Made by a program: the position numbers and the translations under genes. The notes below the pieces were generated by a model. That model did no database searches. It worked only from the letters and a program-made list of their open reading frames with translations, and had not been told where the DNA came from. A DNA stretch of 64,000 nucleotides, taken from assembly GCA_900541895.1 (NCBI GenBank), contig UWSI01000001.1, positions 1 to 64,000 on the forward strand. Direction: 5' to 3'. The stretch is from an uncultured Actinomyces sp. (lineage in GTDB: Bacteria; Actinomycetota; Actinomycetes; Actinomycetales; Actinomycetaceae). The stretch's first letter is position 1. Every line of letters begins with the position of its first letter. Of this stretch, positions 18,842-28,057 are shown piece after piece.

Positions 18842-18983
18842 ACGAGGCGGTGAGCGCTTGGTAGCGCCTGCGCACATCAATGATGCGCCGCGCCGCTTCA
18901 CTCATTCCTTTGGGGCCTAGAACCACAAGGATCACCACAGCGATGATGATCGCTTCGGGTCCGCTGATTCCAAGAAAGTCCAT
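18678..18983 (-). CDS. tatB: TatB-like translocase subunit, antisense-overlapping tatC
   Basis: Translation from the ATG at 18983 gives 101 residues starting MDFLGISGPEAIIIAVVILV, then GPKGMSEAARRIIDVRRRY, an amphipathic helix and a long Gln/Ser/Glu tail. A short helix with Glu at position 10 and the GP hinge is the TatA/B fold, and the longer tail fits TatB. The frame is open upstream to 19025 but those residues (CLHPGSYACKSED) look non-coding. The 3' 164 bases are antisense to the end of tatC. Ribosome binding site is weak (GTGAAG). Confidence 0.8.
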   Translation of the reverse strand: MDFLGISGPEAIIIAVVILVVLGPKGMSEAARRIIDVRRRYQALTASFRQQSDQAMAQLRAYADGAVQEDRAANTPQSPQNTEPEARTSEESSTIGREADL

Positions 18984-19049
18984 GTCTTCACTTTTGCACG
19001 CGTAGCTGCCTGGGTGCAAGCACAAGGGAACTTACCATCAATGCATCGC

Positions 19050-19267
19050 ACACGACGCATCGTCGACCCCAGTTTCGCGCGCGTCTCCCAGTGAACCGGC
19101 CGATTGACCGTATCGGCAATTATTCGTGCGATTCTCGGAGTCAAGGCAAGGTTTTGATTCTCTACACCACTTCCCGCAACCAAGGAATCCCCCAATGGCA
19201 ACCAATCGCAGTGGTCGGGCCGAGGCCTCGGGGCTAAAAGAAGAAGAGTCTTGCGCACAGGATTCAT
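19050..19267 (-). pseudogene. N-terminal fragment of an SGNH/GDSL hydrolase
   Basis: The frame reads LPLGDSLVAGSGVENQNLAL and then TPRIARIIADTVNRPVHWETRAKLG. GDSL with the catalytic Ser, followed by AxG and the RIA...NRPVHW stretch, is the start of an SGNH/GDSL esterase as seen in actinobacteria. The similarity stops near TMRRVR at about 19050, after which the frame runs antisense through sequence belonging to tatB. Blocks for the other catalytic residues (Asn, Asp-x-x-His) are absent, so this is a truncated remnant. Confidence 0.5.
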
Positions 19268-19411
19268 CCTTTAACCCTATGCAGACGCTGAGTGTACTTT
19301 TCTTGCGTTTTTGCTCAGGTGTCGAAGTAGGACATGTGACCCCTGAAATCTGAAGCTCTACGGGTAGGCTTAAGAGGTACAGTCCTGATCACAGAGGTGA
19401 AGGAGATACTC

Positions 19412-20821
19412 ATGGCTGAGAACACCCGTACCGAATCAGATTCGATGGGAACCGTTGAGGTTGCCGCAGATCGTTACTGGGGAGCACAAACCGAACGTTC
19501 ACTGCACAATTTCGACATCGGCCGTAACACTTTCGTCTGGGGCCGTCCTATGGTGCGCGCACTGGGAACGCTGAAGAAGGCCGCAGCACTGGCAAACGCC
19601 GAGCTGGGAGAGCTGCCCCAAGATATTGCAGACCTGATTGCACGCGCCGCCGATGAGGTCATCGAGGGCAAGCTTGACGACCATTTCCCGCTGGTTGTCT
19701 TCCAAACCGGTTCGGGTACTCAGTCCAATATGAATGCCAACGAAGTGATCTCGAACCGCGCCATCGAGCTTGCGGGTGGCGTCATGGGATCCAAGACTCC
19801 CGTTCACCCGAACGATCACGTTAACCGCGGCCAGTCCTCAAATGACACCTTCCCCACCGCAATGCACATTGCCGTGGTCCAGGAGCTCCAAGCGATGTAC
19901 CCGCGCGTTGAGCAGCTGCGCAACACCCTGGACAAGAAGTCGAAGGAATACGCCGACGTCGTCATGGTTGGCCGCACCCACCTGCAGGATGCAACGCCCA
20001 TTACGCTTGGCCAGGTTATTTCCGGCTGGGTTGCACAGATCGATTTCGCACTTGATGGCATTCACTACGCGGATTCTCGTGCACGCGAACTGGCAATTGG
20101 CGGAACCGCAGTGGGAACCGGCCTCAATGCTCACCCCGCATTCGGCCAGCTGGCTGCTCAGAAGATTTCTGAGGAAACCGGCATTGAGTTCAAGCAGGCC
20201 TCGAACCTGTTTGCAGCCCTGGGTGCACACGACGCGCTGGTGCTGGTCTCTGGTGCACTGCGTGTTCTGGCAGATGCGCTCATGAAGATCGCCAACGATG
20301 TGCGCTGGTACGCTTCCGGCCCGCGCGACGGCATCGGCGAGCTCATCATCCCCGAGAACGAGCCCGGATCGTCGATTATGCCCGGCAAGGTCAACCCGAC
20401 CCAGTGCGAGGCCATGACCATGGTCGCAACCCAGGTCTTCGGCAACGATGCAACCGTCGGTTTCGCTGGTTCACAGGGCAACTTCCAGCTCAATGTTTTC
20501 AAGCCCGTCATGGCATGGAATGTGCTGGAATCGATCCGCCTGCTGGGTGATGCCTGTGTTTCCTTCGATATTCACTGCGCATACGGCATTGAGCCGAACC
20601 GCGAAAAGATTCAGCACCACTTGGATATCAACCTGATGCTGGTCACCGCGCTGAACCGCCACATCGGTTATGACAAGGCCTCAAAGATTGCGAAGAACGC
20701 TCACCACAAGGGCATCTCGCTTCGCGAGTCCGCTCTGGAGCTTGGTTTCGTCACGCCCGAAGAGTTTGATGCATGGGTTGTTCCCGCGGATATGACGCAC
20801 CCCAGCGCCGCTGACAAGTAA
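19412..20821 (+). CDS. fumC: class II fumarate hydratase
   Basis: The 469-residue enzyme hydrates fumarate to malate in the TCA cycle. It has [19 protein letters not shown] near residue 100, the active-site NDTFPTAMH and the lyase signature [15 protein letters not shown] near 318. The ATG at 19412 is chosen because GAAGGAG lies six bases upstream; an in-frame ATG at 19397 lacks a site. It stands as a single gene ended by a strong terminator. Succinate dehydrogenase is also in this window (34561-37997). Confidence 0.96.
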   Translation: MAENTRTESDSMGTVEVAADRYWGAQTERSLHNFDIGRNTFVWGRPMVRALGTLKKAAALANAELGELPQDIADLIARAADEVIEGKLDDHFPLVVFQTGSGTQSNMNANEVISNRAIELAGGVMGSKTPVHPNDHVNRGQSSNDTFPTAMHIAVVQELQAMYPRVEQLRNTLDKKSKEYADVVMVGRTHLQDATPITLGQVISGWVAQIDFALDGIHYADSRARELAIGGTAVGTGLNAHPAFGQLAAQKISEETGIEFKQASNLFAALGAHDALVLVSGALRVLADALMKIANDVRWYASGPRDGIGELIIPENEPGSSIMPGKVNPTQCEAMTMVATQVFGNDATVGFAGSQGNFQLNVFKPVMAWNVLESIRLLGDACVSFDIHCAYGIEPNREKIQHHLDINLMLVTALNRHIGYDKASKIAKNAHHKGISLRESALELGFVTPEEFDAWVVPADMTHPSAADK

Positions 20822-20847
20822 GCCTGCTGGGTATCACGCGTAGTTAT

Positions 20848-20880
20848 GTCCCGGTTTGGAGGGTTTCCCCAAACCGGGAC
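20848..20880 (+). terminator. rho-independent terminator of fumC
   Basis: A perfect 12-bp stem GTCCCGGTTTGG (20848-20859) and CCAAACCGGGAC (20869-20880) is followed by ATTTTTC. It ends the fumC transcript. Confidence 0.92.
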
Positions 20881-20930
20881 ATTTTTCTGCGCGGTAGAAT
20901 ACAAGCATTAATCTTGAAGGAAAGAGGTTT

Positions 20931-21275
20931 CTGGAGGCACTTTTCGAACGTCAAACCGACGGCGGCTTCATTGTTGCGCTTCCATTTGAGAATGCATTTT
21001 CTTTGCTGGTTCAAGAAATACAAAAGCTGGGGTGGGGAATTCATATGGTTGACCCCACGACAGGTCACATTAATGCAACAACCGGTATGTCCATGCTGAC
21101 CTTCGGTGAAACGATTTGGATCTCAGCCTTCTCCGTCCCGCAGGGCACATCGGTAGCAATGCGCGTTGAAGCTACAGGTTTTGCTCCCGCATTCCAGGGG
21201 AGGCAGAACCGTAAGAACATTAAGAAGCTTCGCGATAGCATGTCGGTCTTTGCCCAGACCTTTGACGCCCAATAA
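20931..21275 (+). CDS. hypothetical protein, non-ATG start
   Basis: The frame encodes up to 114 residues, LEALFERQTDGGFIVALPFE through a basic QGRQNRKNIKKLRD stretch to FAQTFDAQ. It looks like a soluble alpha/beta protein and no family is recognised. No ATG or GTG fits: a CTG at 20931 lies three bases after GGAAAGAGG, and the next option is a TTG at 21003 that would cut off the conserved-looking N-terminus. A TAGAAT box (20895-20900) may be its -10. The C-terminal codons and stop are part of an imperfect 36-base tandem duplication (21254-21319). Confidence 0.55.
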   Translation: MEALFERQTDGGFIVALPFENAFSLLVQEIQKLGWGIHMVDPTTGHINATTGMSMLTFGETIWISAFSVPQGTSVAMRVEATGFAPAFQGRQNRKNIKKLRDSMSVFAQTFDAQ

Positions 21276-21319
21276 CTGTTGCTCCCACACCAGGCCTCTG
21301 ACGCCCAATAACGTTTGCT
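21254..21319. repeat. imperfect tandem duplication at a gene end
   Basis: Two 30-base copies (21254-21283 and 21290-21319) with four differences share GACGCCCAATAAC. The offset is 36 bases, so the second copy repeats the C-terminal codons and stop of the preceding gene in the same frame. Confidence 0.6.
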
Positions 21320-21416
21320 TCTACGGAACCTTCAGGAAGATTAGTACACTTTCGATTAACTGAAATCACAGGCTTTTTCACTGAGAGTGTCCTGAGAATA
21401 CCCCTATGATTTCTTC

Positions 21417-21668
21417 GTGAGAAAGTCACTTGTTACTGCCGCCTGCGTAACGCTTCTTCTATTCGCAGGTCTTTTTATACCCGGCCTACGTATCACCGTT
21501 CTAGTAGCCGGTTTACTTGCGGCTATTTTCCTGCCCTTCACAGCAATCTGGAACCGTTCTGAAGCAGACGGCCCATCCTATGCGCGCAATCTGGGCTACG
21601 CCCTTGTCATGGCATTGATTCTTCTCATCCCATCTGTCACGGTTCTGCTGATCGACTCGGCAGCTTAA
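21417..21668 (+). CDS. small membrane protein, 83 aa, probably leaderless
   Basis: The protein has three hydrophobic segments (VTLLLFAGLFIPGLRITVLVAG..., FLPFTAIW, YALVMALILLIPSVTVLLI) and starts MRKS, with positive charges inside. No family is recognised. There is no ribosome binding site before the GTG; instead TATGAT at 21405-21410 ends six bases upstream, a spacing expected for a transcript beginning at or next to the start codon. A small hairpin follows at 21694-21714. Confidence 0.6.
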   Translation: MRKSLVTAACVTLLLFAGLFIPGLRITVLVAGLLAAIFLPFTAIWNRSEADGPSYARNLGYALVMALILLIPSVTVLLIDSAA

Positions 21669-21693
21669 TAGGCAGAACCTTTTTTATTTCGTC

Positions 21694-21714
21694 GGACGAC
21701 ACTTCGTGGCGTCC
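21694..21714 (+). terminator. small terminator after the 83-aa membrane protein
   Basis: Arms GGACGACAC (21694-21702) and GTGGCGTCC (21706-21714) with one mismatch and loop TTC are followed by CACTTTTATG. Confidence 0.55.
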
Positions 21715-21751
21715 CACTTTTATGCCCTAATCTGCATAAAAGACTCTTGAC

Positions 21752-21787
21752 AAGAGCTCAAGAGCTCAAGAGCTCAAGAGCTCAAGA
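21752..21787. repeat. 8-bp tandem repeat between promoter-like boxes
   Basis: The unit AAGAGCTC is present four times in perfect tandem (21752-21783) plus a partial AAGA. It begins within a TTGACA box (21747-21752) and ends against AATAATAATT, a plausible -10 region. At four units the box spacing is about 34 bases; each unit changes it by eight. This is the structure of a promoter controlled by repeat number. Confidence 0.8.
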
Positions 21788-21905
21788 ATAATAATTCATG
21801 GATGCACCAAAGAATCGCTGCATGCCGCCTGTGATTTCGTCGCGAATTTTTCGCCACCGCCAGATCGGCACTTCATTTCAACCTTCTCGTCTCAAAGGAG
21901 ACGTT

Positions 21906-22385
21906 ATGAAAATCATCGACGAGAAGAGATCATCACTCGATAGCTTGATCTACGTCTTTTTCTTCCTTGGCACCCTTGGAATCGTCTTTTCATTGAAGGG
22001 AATGTTCAGCGATCAGCCAATGTTGTGGCTCTCCAAGCCACTCGCATGGGGCATCATCATTGGGTTTGCATTAACTCTTGCGGGATTGATCCTCAGGCTG
22101 GCGAATCTGGTCCAACTTTCACGGTCAATCCGTTGGATTGCGATCGCCTACAACTTCGCAATTCCATTCGTAACTCTGGGAGTTCTGATTGGAACCTTCC
22201 AGATGAATGCAATGCCCAGTTTTGGCGCATTCCTCAATGAATATAGCGATGTCATTACAGCGCCGGCTCTACTGCCATGGCTGTTCACGGGCACTCTTCT
22301 CTCCACCCTTTTCCTTCCATACAGGATGGGAGAACTCAAGTCCCACGCGCCAACTTTCGGCTCGGAAACCGAAAAGACAGCATAG
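21906..22385 (+). CDS. hypothetical integral membrane protein
   Basis: The 159-residue protein has four predicted transmembrane helices (residues about 12-32, 46-66, 75-100 and 118-142) and a polar tail ending SHAPTFGSETEKTA. No family is recognised. The ATG at 21906 has an excellent AAAGGAG box; an in-frame ATG at 21798, right after the 8-bp repeats, would add 36 residues that look non-coding and lacks a site. The tandem repeats upstream may control its transcription. It ends at a strong bidirectional terminator. Confidence 0.75.
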   Translation: MKIIDEKRSSLDSLIYVFFFLGTLGIVFSLKGMFSDQPMLWLSKPLAWGIIIGFALTLAGLILRLANLVQLSRSIRWIAIAYNFAIPFVTLGVLIGTFQMNAMPSFGAFLNEYSDVITAPALLPWLFTGTLLSTLFLPYRMGELKSHAPTFGSETEKTA

Positions 22386-22400
22386 GTGAACACCTGTCAT

Positions 22401-22434
22401 TCTGGGTGGTGAACAATCAAGTTCACCACCCAGA
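22401..22434. terminator. bidirectional terminator
   Basis: A perfect 14-bp stem, TCTGGGTGGTGAAC (22401-22414) and its complement (22421-22434) with loop AATCAA, separates the converging membrane-protein gene and guaB3. Confidence 0.9.
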
Positions 22435-22438
22435 TCTA

Positions 22439-23560
22439 TTAGCGCCAGTAGGGGCTGACAACGACTTCGGCCTTCTGTAAGTCCTTCACTTCCGAATAGC
22501 CCGTCGAGGCCATTGTCCGCTTAAGGGCACCAATGAAGTTGAGCGTTCCATCCGCTCGCGTTGACGGCCCATAGAGAATCTCGCTAAAGGTCCCCGAGGT
22601 CCCCACACGAACACGGTGTCCTCGCGGAAGCTCTGGGTGAGTAGCCTCGGACCCCCAATGCCATCCACGTCCGGGAGCTTCTTCGGCGCGAGCCAGGGCC
22701 GCGCCCATCATGACGGCATCTGCTCCACAGGCAATCGCGCGTGTCATATCACCAGAGCGTCCAATCCCACCGTCTGCAATCACGTGGACATAACGACCAC
22801 CCGATTCATCCATGTAATCACGACGCGCTGCAGCAACATCTGCGATCGCCGTTGCCATAGGCGCATGGACTCCAAGAGCCTGGCGCGTTGCATGCGCCGC
22901 TCCCCCTCCGAAGCCAACCAAAATGCCTGCGGCACCGGTACGCATAAGGTGCAGGGCAGCAGTATCTGTTGAGACACCGCCAACAATCACCGGAACGTCG
23001 AGTTCATAAATAAAACGTTTAAGGTTCAGAGGCTCCGCACGCGATGAAACATGCTCAGCTGAAACGGTAGTCCCACGGATGACGAAGAGGTCCACCCCGG
23101 CCTCGACAACTGCACGCCAGTAGCGCTGGGTACGCTGCGGTGAGAGTTTTCCGGCGACAACGACACCCGCCTTGCGAATATATTCCAAACGTTCGGTGAT
23201 GAGGTCTTCTTGAATGGGAGCAGAATAGATCTGCTGCAAACGCGCAATCGACCCATCTGCTGGAAGCTGCGCAATTTCATCCAGAATCGGCTGAGGGTTT
23301 TCGTAGCGAGTCCACAATCCGTCCAGATCCAGGACCCCAATTCCGCCAAGTTTGCCAAAGAGGATCGCAGTATCGGGACTCATCACCGAGTCCATAGGTG
23401 CGGCCATAATAGGAACGTCGACGTGATACGCATCGATTTGCCAACCAACATTCACATCCGCGGGATCCCTGGTCCGGCGTGCCGAAACTAGTGCAATGTC
23501 ATCCAAGGTATACGCCCGACGACCACGTTTTCCTCGACCAATTTCGACCTCGTTAGCCAT
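22439..23560 (-). CDS. guaB3: GuaB3 family IMP dehydrogenase-related protein
   Basis: The 373-residue protein is the short IMP-dehydrogenase relative found across actinobacteria: it begins GRGKRGRRAYTLDDIALVSARRTRDP, has a TIM barrel with MAAPMDSVMSP and the phosphate-binding HVIADGGIGRSGDM, and lacks CBS domains. The biochemical role of GuaB3 in many actinobacteria is unsettled; a nucleotide reductase or dehydrogenase is likely. The genuine IMP dehydrogenase gene (25039-26556) lies nearby, and in many actinobacteria the two are neighbours. Confidence 0.9.
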   Translation of the reverse strand: MANEVEIGRGKRGRRAYTLDDIALVSARRTRDPADVNVGWQIDAYHVDVPIMAAPMDSVMSPDTAILFGKLGGIGVLDLDGLWTRYENPQPILDEIAQLPADGSIARLQQIYSAPIQEDLITERLEYIRKAGVVVAGKLSPQRTQRYWRAVVEAGVDLFVIRGTTVSAEHVSSRAEPLNLKRFIYELDVPVIVGGVSTDTAALHLMRTGAAGILVGFGGGAAHATRQALGVHAPMATAIADVAAARRDYMDESGGRYVHVIADGGIGRSGDMTRAIACGADAVMMGAALARAEEAPGRGWHWGSEATHPELPRGHRVRVGTSGTFSEILYGPSTRADGTLNFIGALKRTMASTGYSEVKDLQKAEVVVSPYWR

Positions 23561-23761
23561 GACGCCATTCTAGTCGCACAATCTCGTCGGATGTGTCACC
23601 AGGGGATAGAAAATACGAAGCCTCCCCAGCCAATTAATGTAAGCGATTTCACATATTGTCTACATGGCGATACGGTTTTACTTTCGATCATTAACACCTG
23701 TGGACACATGACAAAAGGCTCAAAAATTTTACTTTAATTTTATTCTCTTTATGAGGAGGCC

Positions 23762-23860
23762 ATGGGTAAACTTCACCACTTCCTCACCTTTACTCAATCA
23801 CGATTCTCCCTTGAACTGAAAGGGAAAAAGCAACGTCACGAAACACTTGAAACAGGCTAA
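23762..23860 (+). CDS. small ORF, 32 aa, with strong ribosome binding site
   Basis: ATGAGGAGGCC lies directly before this ATG, one of the best ribosome binding sites in the window. The 32-residue product, beginning MGKLHHFLTFTQSRFSLELK, is basic and His-rich, with no recognised family. It lies in an AT-rich stretch upstream of a second small ORF and a terminator. It could be a leader peptide or a short functional peptide. Confidence 0.45.
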   Translation: MGKLHHFLTFTQSRFSLELKGKKQRHETLETG

Positions 23861-23940
23861 GCAGACAGGCACACTGTCTATGTCATCACATAGATACACC
23901 TACTACCGGTGTTCGTCATTTGATCCGCAGGAGGTCACCA

Positions 23941-24125
23941 TGTTGACGGCAGCAGCTGCCATTACCAAGGATTTCCGACGCAGTTCACGCACGGAAAACC
24001 GTAATCGTCAGGATGTATCGCGCCGTACAGGCGAACGTGCAACCCGGAAGCTCGGATCACGAGATCGCGCTCAGATGCCCTGCGCATACACGCGTTTCTC
24101 CTTCCCCTTGCCTCTACATCCCTGA
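23941..24125 (+). CDS. small basic ORF, 61 aa, with strong ribosome binding site
   Basis: CAGGAGG lies five bases before the ATG. The product is Arg-rich (DFRRSSRTENRNRQDVSRRT, then GERATRKLGSRDRAQ) and ends PYTRFSFPLPLHP-like without a membrane segment; a nucleic-acid-binding role would fit the charge but is a guess. A perfect terminator 20 bases after the stop supports a real short transcription unit that includes the 32-aa ORF. No family recognised. Confidence 0.5.
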
Positions 24126-24145
24126 TCACTGGTCAATTCCATTCT

Positions 24146-24171
24146 GTCCCGCTTCTTCGTCGAAGCGGGAC
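24146..24171 (+). terminator. terminator of the small-ORF unit
   Basis: A perfect 10-bp stem GTCCCGCTTC (24146-24155) and GAAGCGGGAC (24162-24171), loop TTCGTC, is followed by ACTTTTATG. Confidence 0.85.
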
Positions 24172-24236
24172 ACTTTTATGCGCCACAAACTGAAAAACTG
24201 GACGCAAATGACAGTGCCCTGATGCACACTTAATTC

Positions 24237-24971
24237 ATGGCAGACACACACCCCCTTTCTTGGGCTCAGCTCCCCTGGCTGGGCTTTGATACCGAAACGA
24301 CAGGCGTCAATCCCCATCGTGACCGTCTTGTCAGCGCGGCTCTGGTTCTGCGCAGCGAAGGCGCATCTGGATCCTCGGATTCCGACACTATTACGACATG
24401 GTTAGCTGATCCGGGCGTGGATATCCCAGACACAGCTGCACAAATCCACGGCATTACCACCCAATACGCACGCAGCCATGGGCGTGCCATCGAAGAAGTT
24501 CTCAACGAAGTCGCATCTGCATTGGCAGCGCACATGGCGCAGGGCTACCCAGTCGTTGCCTTCAATGGAAGCTACGACCTCACCTTGCTCGAGGAAGAGC
24601 TTCGCCGTCACTCGCTTCCCACACTCAGTGACAGACTTGGGACCCCGGAACCGGTACCGATCATCGATCCCCTGGTCTTGGACCGCAATCTTGAGCGCTT
24701 CCGCAAAGGAAAGAAGCAACTGTCATTGATGGCAGCGGCTTACGGTGTTCCTGTTTCAGAAAACGCACACACTGCTGAATACGACGTCATCATGACCCTT
24801 GATGTCCTGGCTGCTATTGCCCGGAAATATCCGGACTGCGCATCGAAAGACTGCCGGGAAATCCACGCATTCCAGAAGGAAGCCCACGCAGCCTGGGCAG
24901 AGAACTTTGAGAATTTCATGCGTTCAAAGGGCAGGGAGACACACATCGATCGCCGCTGGCCCCTGCAATAA
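24237..24971 (+). CDS. DEDDh 3'-5' exonuclease
   Basis: The 244-residue protein is a DnaQ-like exonuclease. It carries Exo I as LGFDTETTGVNPHRDRLV near residue 16 (Asp and Glu), Exo II around VVAFNGSYDLTLLEEEL (Asp) and Exo III as HTAEYDVIMT (His and Asp), so all four metal-binding residues and the catalytic His are in place. It lacks polymerase or UvrC fusions, so it is a stand-alone proofreading-type or RNA/DNA trimming nuclease. No ribosome binding site is visible before the ATG. It ends at a strong bidirectional terminator shared with guaB. Confidence 0.88.
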   Translation: MADTHPLSWAQLPWLGFDTETTGVNPHRDRLVSAALVLRSEGASGSSDSDTITTWLADPGVDIPDTAAQIHGITTQYARSHGRAIEEVLNEVASALAAHMAQGYPVVAFNGSYDLTLLEEELRRHSLPTLSDRLGTPEPVPIIDPLVLDRNLERFRKGKKQLSLMAAAYGVPVSENAHTAEYDVIMTLDVLAAIARKYPDCASKDCREIHAFQKEAHAAWAENFENFMRSKGRETHIDRRWPLQ

Positions 24972-24989
24972 GGACACACCGCAAATACA

Positions 24990-25020
24990 TTAAGGGCACG
25001 GCTTTAAGCCGTGCCCTTAA
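24990..25020. terminator. bidirectional terminator
   Basis: A nearly complete palindrome with 15-bp arms (TTAAGGGCACGGCTT and its complement) around a single T lies between the converging exonuclease and guaB genes. Confidence 0.9.
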
Positions 25021-25038
25021 AGACTTCCTACTGACGAA

Positions 25039-26565
<1,527 letters not shown>

Positions 26566-26587
26566 CTAGGCCCGAAAGTGGGCCAGA

Positions 26588-26619
26588 GCATACTGGGTTT
26601 GACCTAAAACCCAGTATGC
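26588..26619 (-). terminator. terminator upstream of guaB
   Basis: A perfect 13-bp stem, GCATACTGGGTTT (26588-26600) and complement (26607-26619), loop GACCTA, lies after the AGE-family gene and before guaB on the same strand. It probably ends the upstream transcript. Confidence 0.8.
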
Positions 26620-26659
26620 GTGGCTAAGCTCACCCCAGAAAAGTGAGAGCAGAAGCGGA

Positions 26660-27952
26660 CTAGGCCTCTTCTTCTGCCTTCTCCTTCAAAGCCAGAGCAA
26701 AGCACGGGGTATTACCAACCTGCGGCAGAAGCAGCATCTGCGCGACGTGGTAGGCATCCGCCTTCCCTTCCCAGGTCGTCCCAGACTCCACACCCGAGGC
26801 GTCAACTTCGTGGATCCAGCGACCGGTGGCCTCGCGAAGGTAGCGGTCCGCCCAATCAGCCCACTGCGCATACAGAGAACTCAGCTCCGCAACACGCGCG
26901 TCGTCTCCGGCCTCTTCATGAACGCGACCTAAGACACATGCAGAATTGACGGCCTCGCACAGCACCCAGTGCATGCGAGTATCCACAACCGCGCGCCCAT
27001 CCCAGTCAGTGGTGTAAACGAAACCTTCCGCACCATGTTTATCCCAGCCATCAGAGCAGGCACGGTTGAAAAGCTGCTCAGCAGCTTCGAGCATCCAATC
27101 GTCGCTCTCTCCCATAGCCAAGAAGGCCGCACGAGTGTGGAGGATCAGTCGTGCCCATTCCATCCCATGTCCGGGGGTTGCGCCATAGGGACGGAAAGGA
27201 TCCGAAGGACGATCGATATTGTGATCGGGAAGCATATTCCACTCGACATCGAAGTGTTCGGGAATGCGCCAATGCAGCTGCTCAGCGACCTCGGCAACGA
27301 AACGACAGATTCCACGTGCACGATCCAGCCAGATACGCTCTCCCGTCGCATCATAAGCAGCTAGGTAAGCCTCAACGGTGTGCATATTTGCGTTGACACC
27401 ACGGTAGGTCTCGCCACGAGTGTAATCGCGGTTCCAGGATTCACAGACGCGCCCAAACTGAGGCTCCCACCAATGGAGCTCTTGGTCAGCCAGCGCACGA
27501 TCAAGAAGCTCACGGGCACCCGGACGTCCAAGCACTGTTGCAGCGCTTGAGCAGAGGATGACAAATGCATGTGCGTATGCCTGCTTCAGACCGTCATTGG
27601 CTGGTTCAATCGCCTTCCAATGCGGGCCATCCTCGCGCTGAACAATCTCTGTCACGAGCCCGGAGAACCAGCCGCCATATTCAGCATCGTGCAGAGGGCC
27701 TTCAGTCAGGCAACGAATACCATGATCAACCAGGGGGATCGCCCAGTCGTAACCCTTAAGCGCCGCGAGCGCGAAAACATAGGTCATTCGCCCAGTAATC
27801 CACAGTTCAACTGGCTTTGAAGGATCCACTACCCCATTGCGATCCATGTACCCGAAACCGCAATCTACAACCGAGCCCGCCGCAAAATGAACAAGTTCTT
27901 CGAATTCTTCATCGAAGGCTTCGATAAGCTGGCGATCTTCCCACGGGGTCAT
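26660..27952 (-). CDS. AGE family epimerase/isomerase (N-acylglucosamine 2-epimerase-like)
   Basis: The 430-residue product has the (alpha/alpha)6 barrel pattern of the AGE superfamily, with GVNANMHTVEAYLAAYDATGERIW near residue 170, GHGMEWARLIL near 240 and a conserved WV-CEAVN block. Members interconvert mannose/fructose, N-acetylmannosamine/N-acetylglucosamine or sulfoquinovose/sulfofructose; the spacing of the first His motif recalls bacterial mannose isomerases more than N-acyl epimerases, but the substrate is not certain. The start at 27952 has AGAGG eight bases upstream; the frame opens six residues earlier. Confidence 0.8.
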   Translation of the reverse strand: MTPWEDRQLIEAFDEEFEELVHFAAGSVVDCGFGYMDRNGVVDPSKPVELWITGRMTYVFALAALKGYDWAIPLVDHGIRCLTEGPLHDAEYGGWFSGLVTEIVQREDGPHWKAIEPANDGLKQAYAHAFVILCSSAATVLGRPGARELLDRALADQELHWWEPQFGRVCESWNRDYTRGETYRGVNANMHTVEAYLAAYDATGERIWLDRARGICRFVAEVAEQLHWRIPEHFDVEWNMLPDHNIDRPSDPFRPYGATPGHGMEWARLILHTRAAFLAMGESDDWMLEAAEQLFNRACSDGWDKHGAEGFVYTTDWDGRAVVDTRMHWVLCEAVNSACVLGRVHEEAGDDARVAELSSLYAQWADWADRYLREATGRWIHEVDASGVESGTTWEGKADAYHVAQMLLLPQVGNTPCFALALKEKAEEEA

Positions 27953-28057
27953 CTTTAATCCTCTGTGCATGCCGCACCTGCGCGACCTAATAGATACGCG
28001 TCTACGCTAACACGTTGCAAGAACATGCAGTAATTGAACGAGGTAACGCAAAAGAAC

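Noticed and set aside
21752..21787. Tandem 8-bp repeat as a CRISPR-like array
   Set aside because: Units are contiguous without spacers, so this is a simple repeat.
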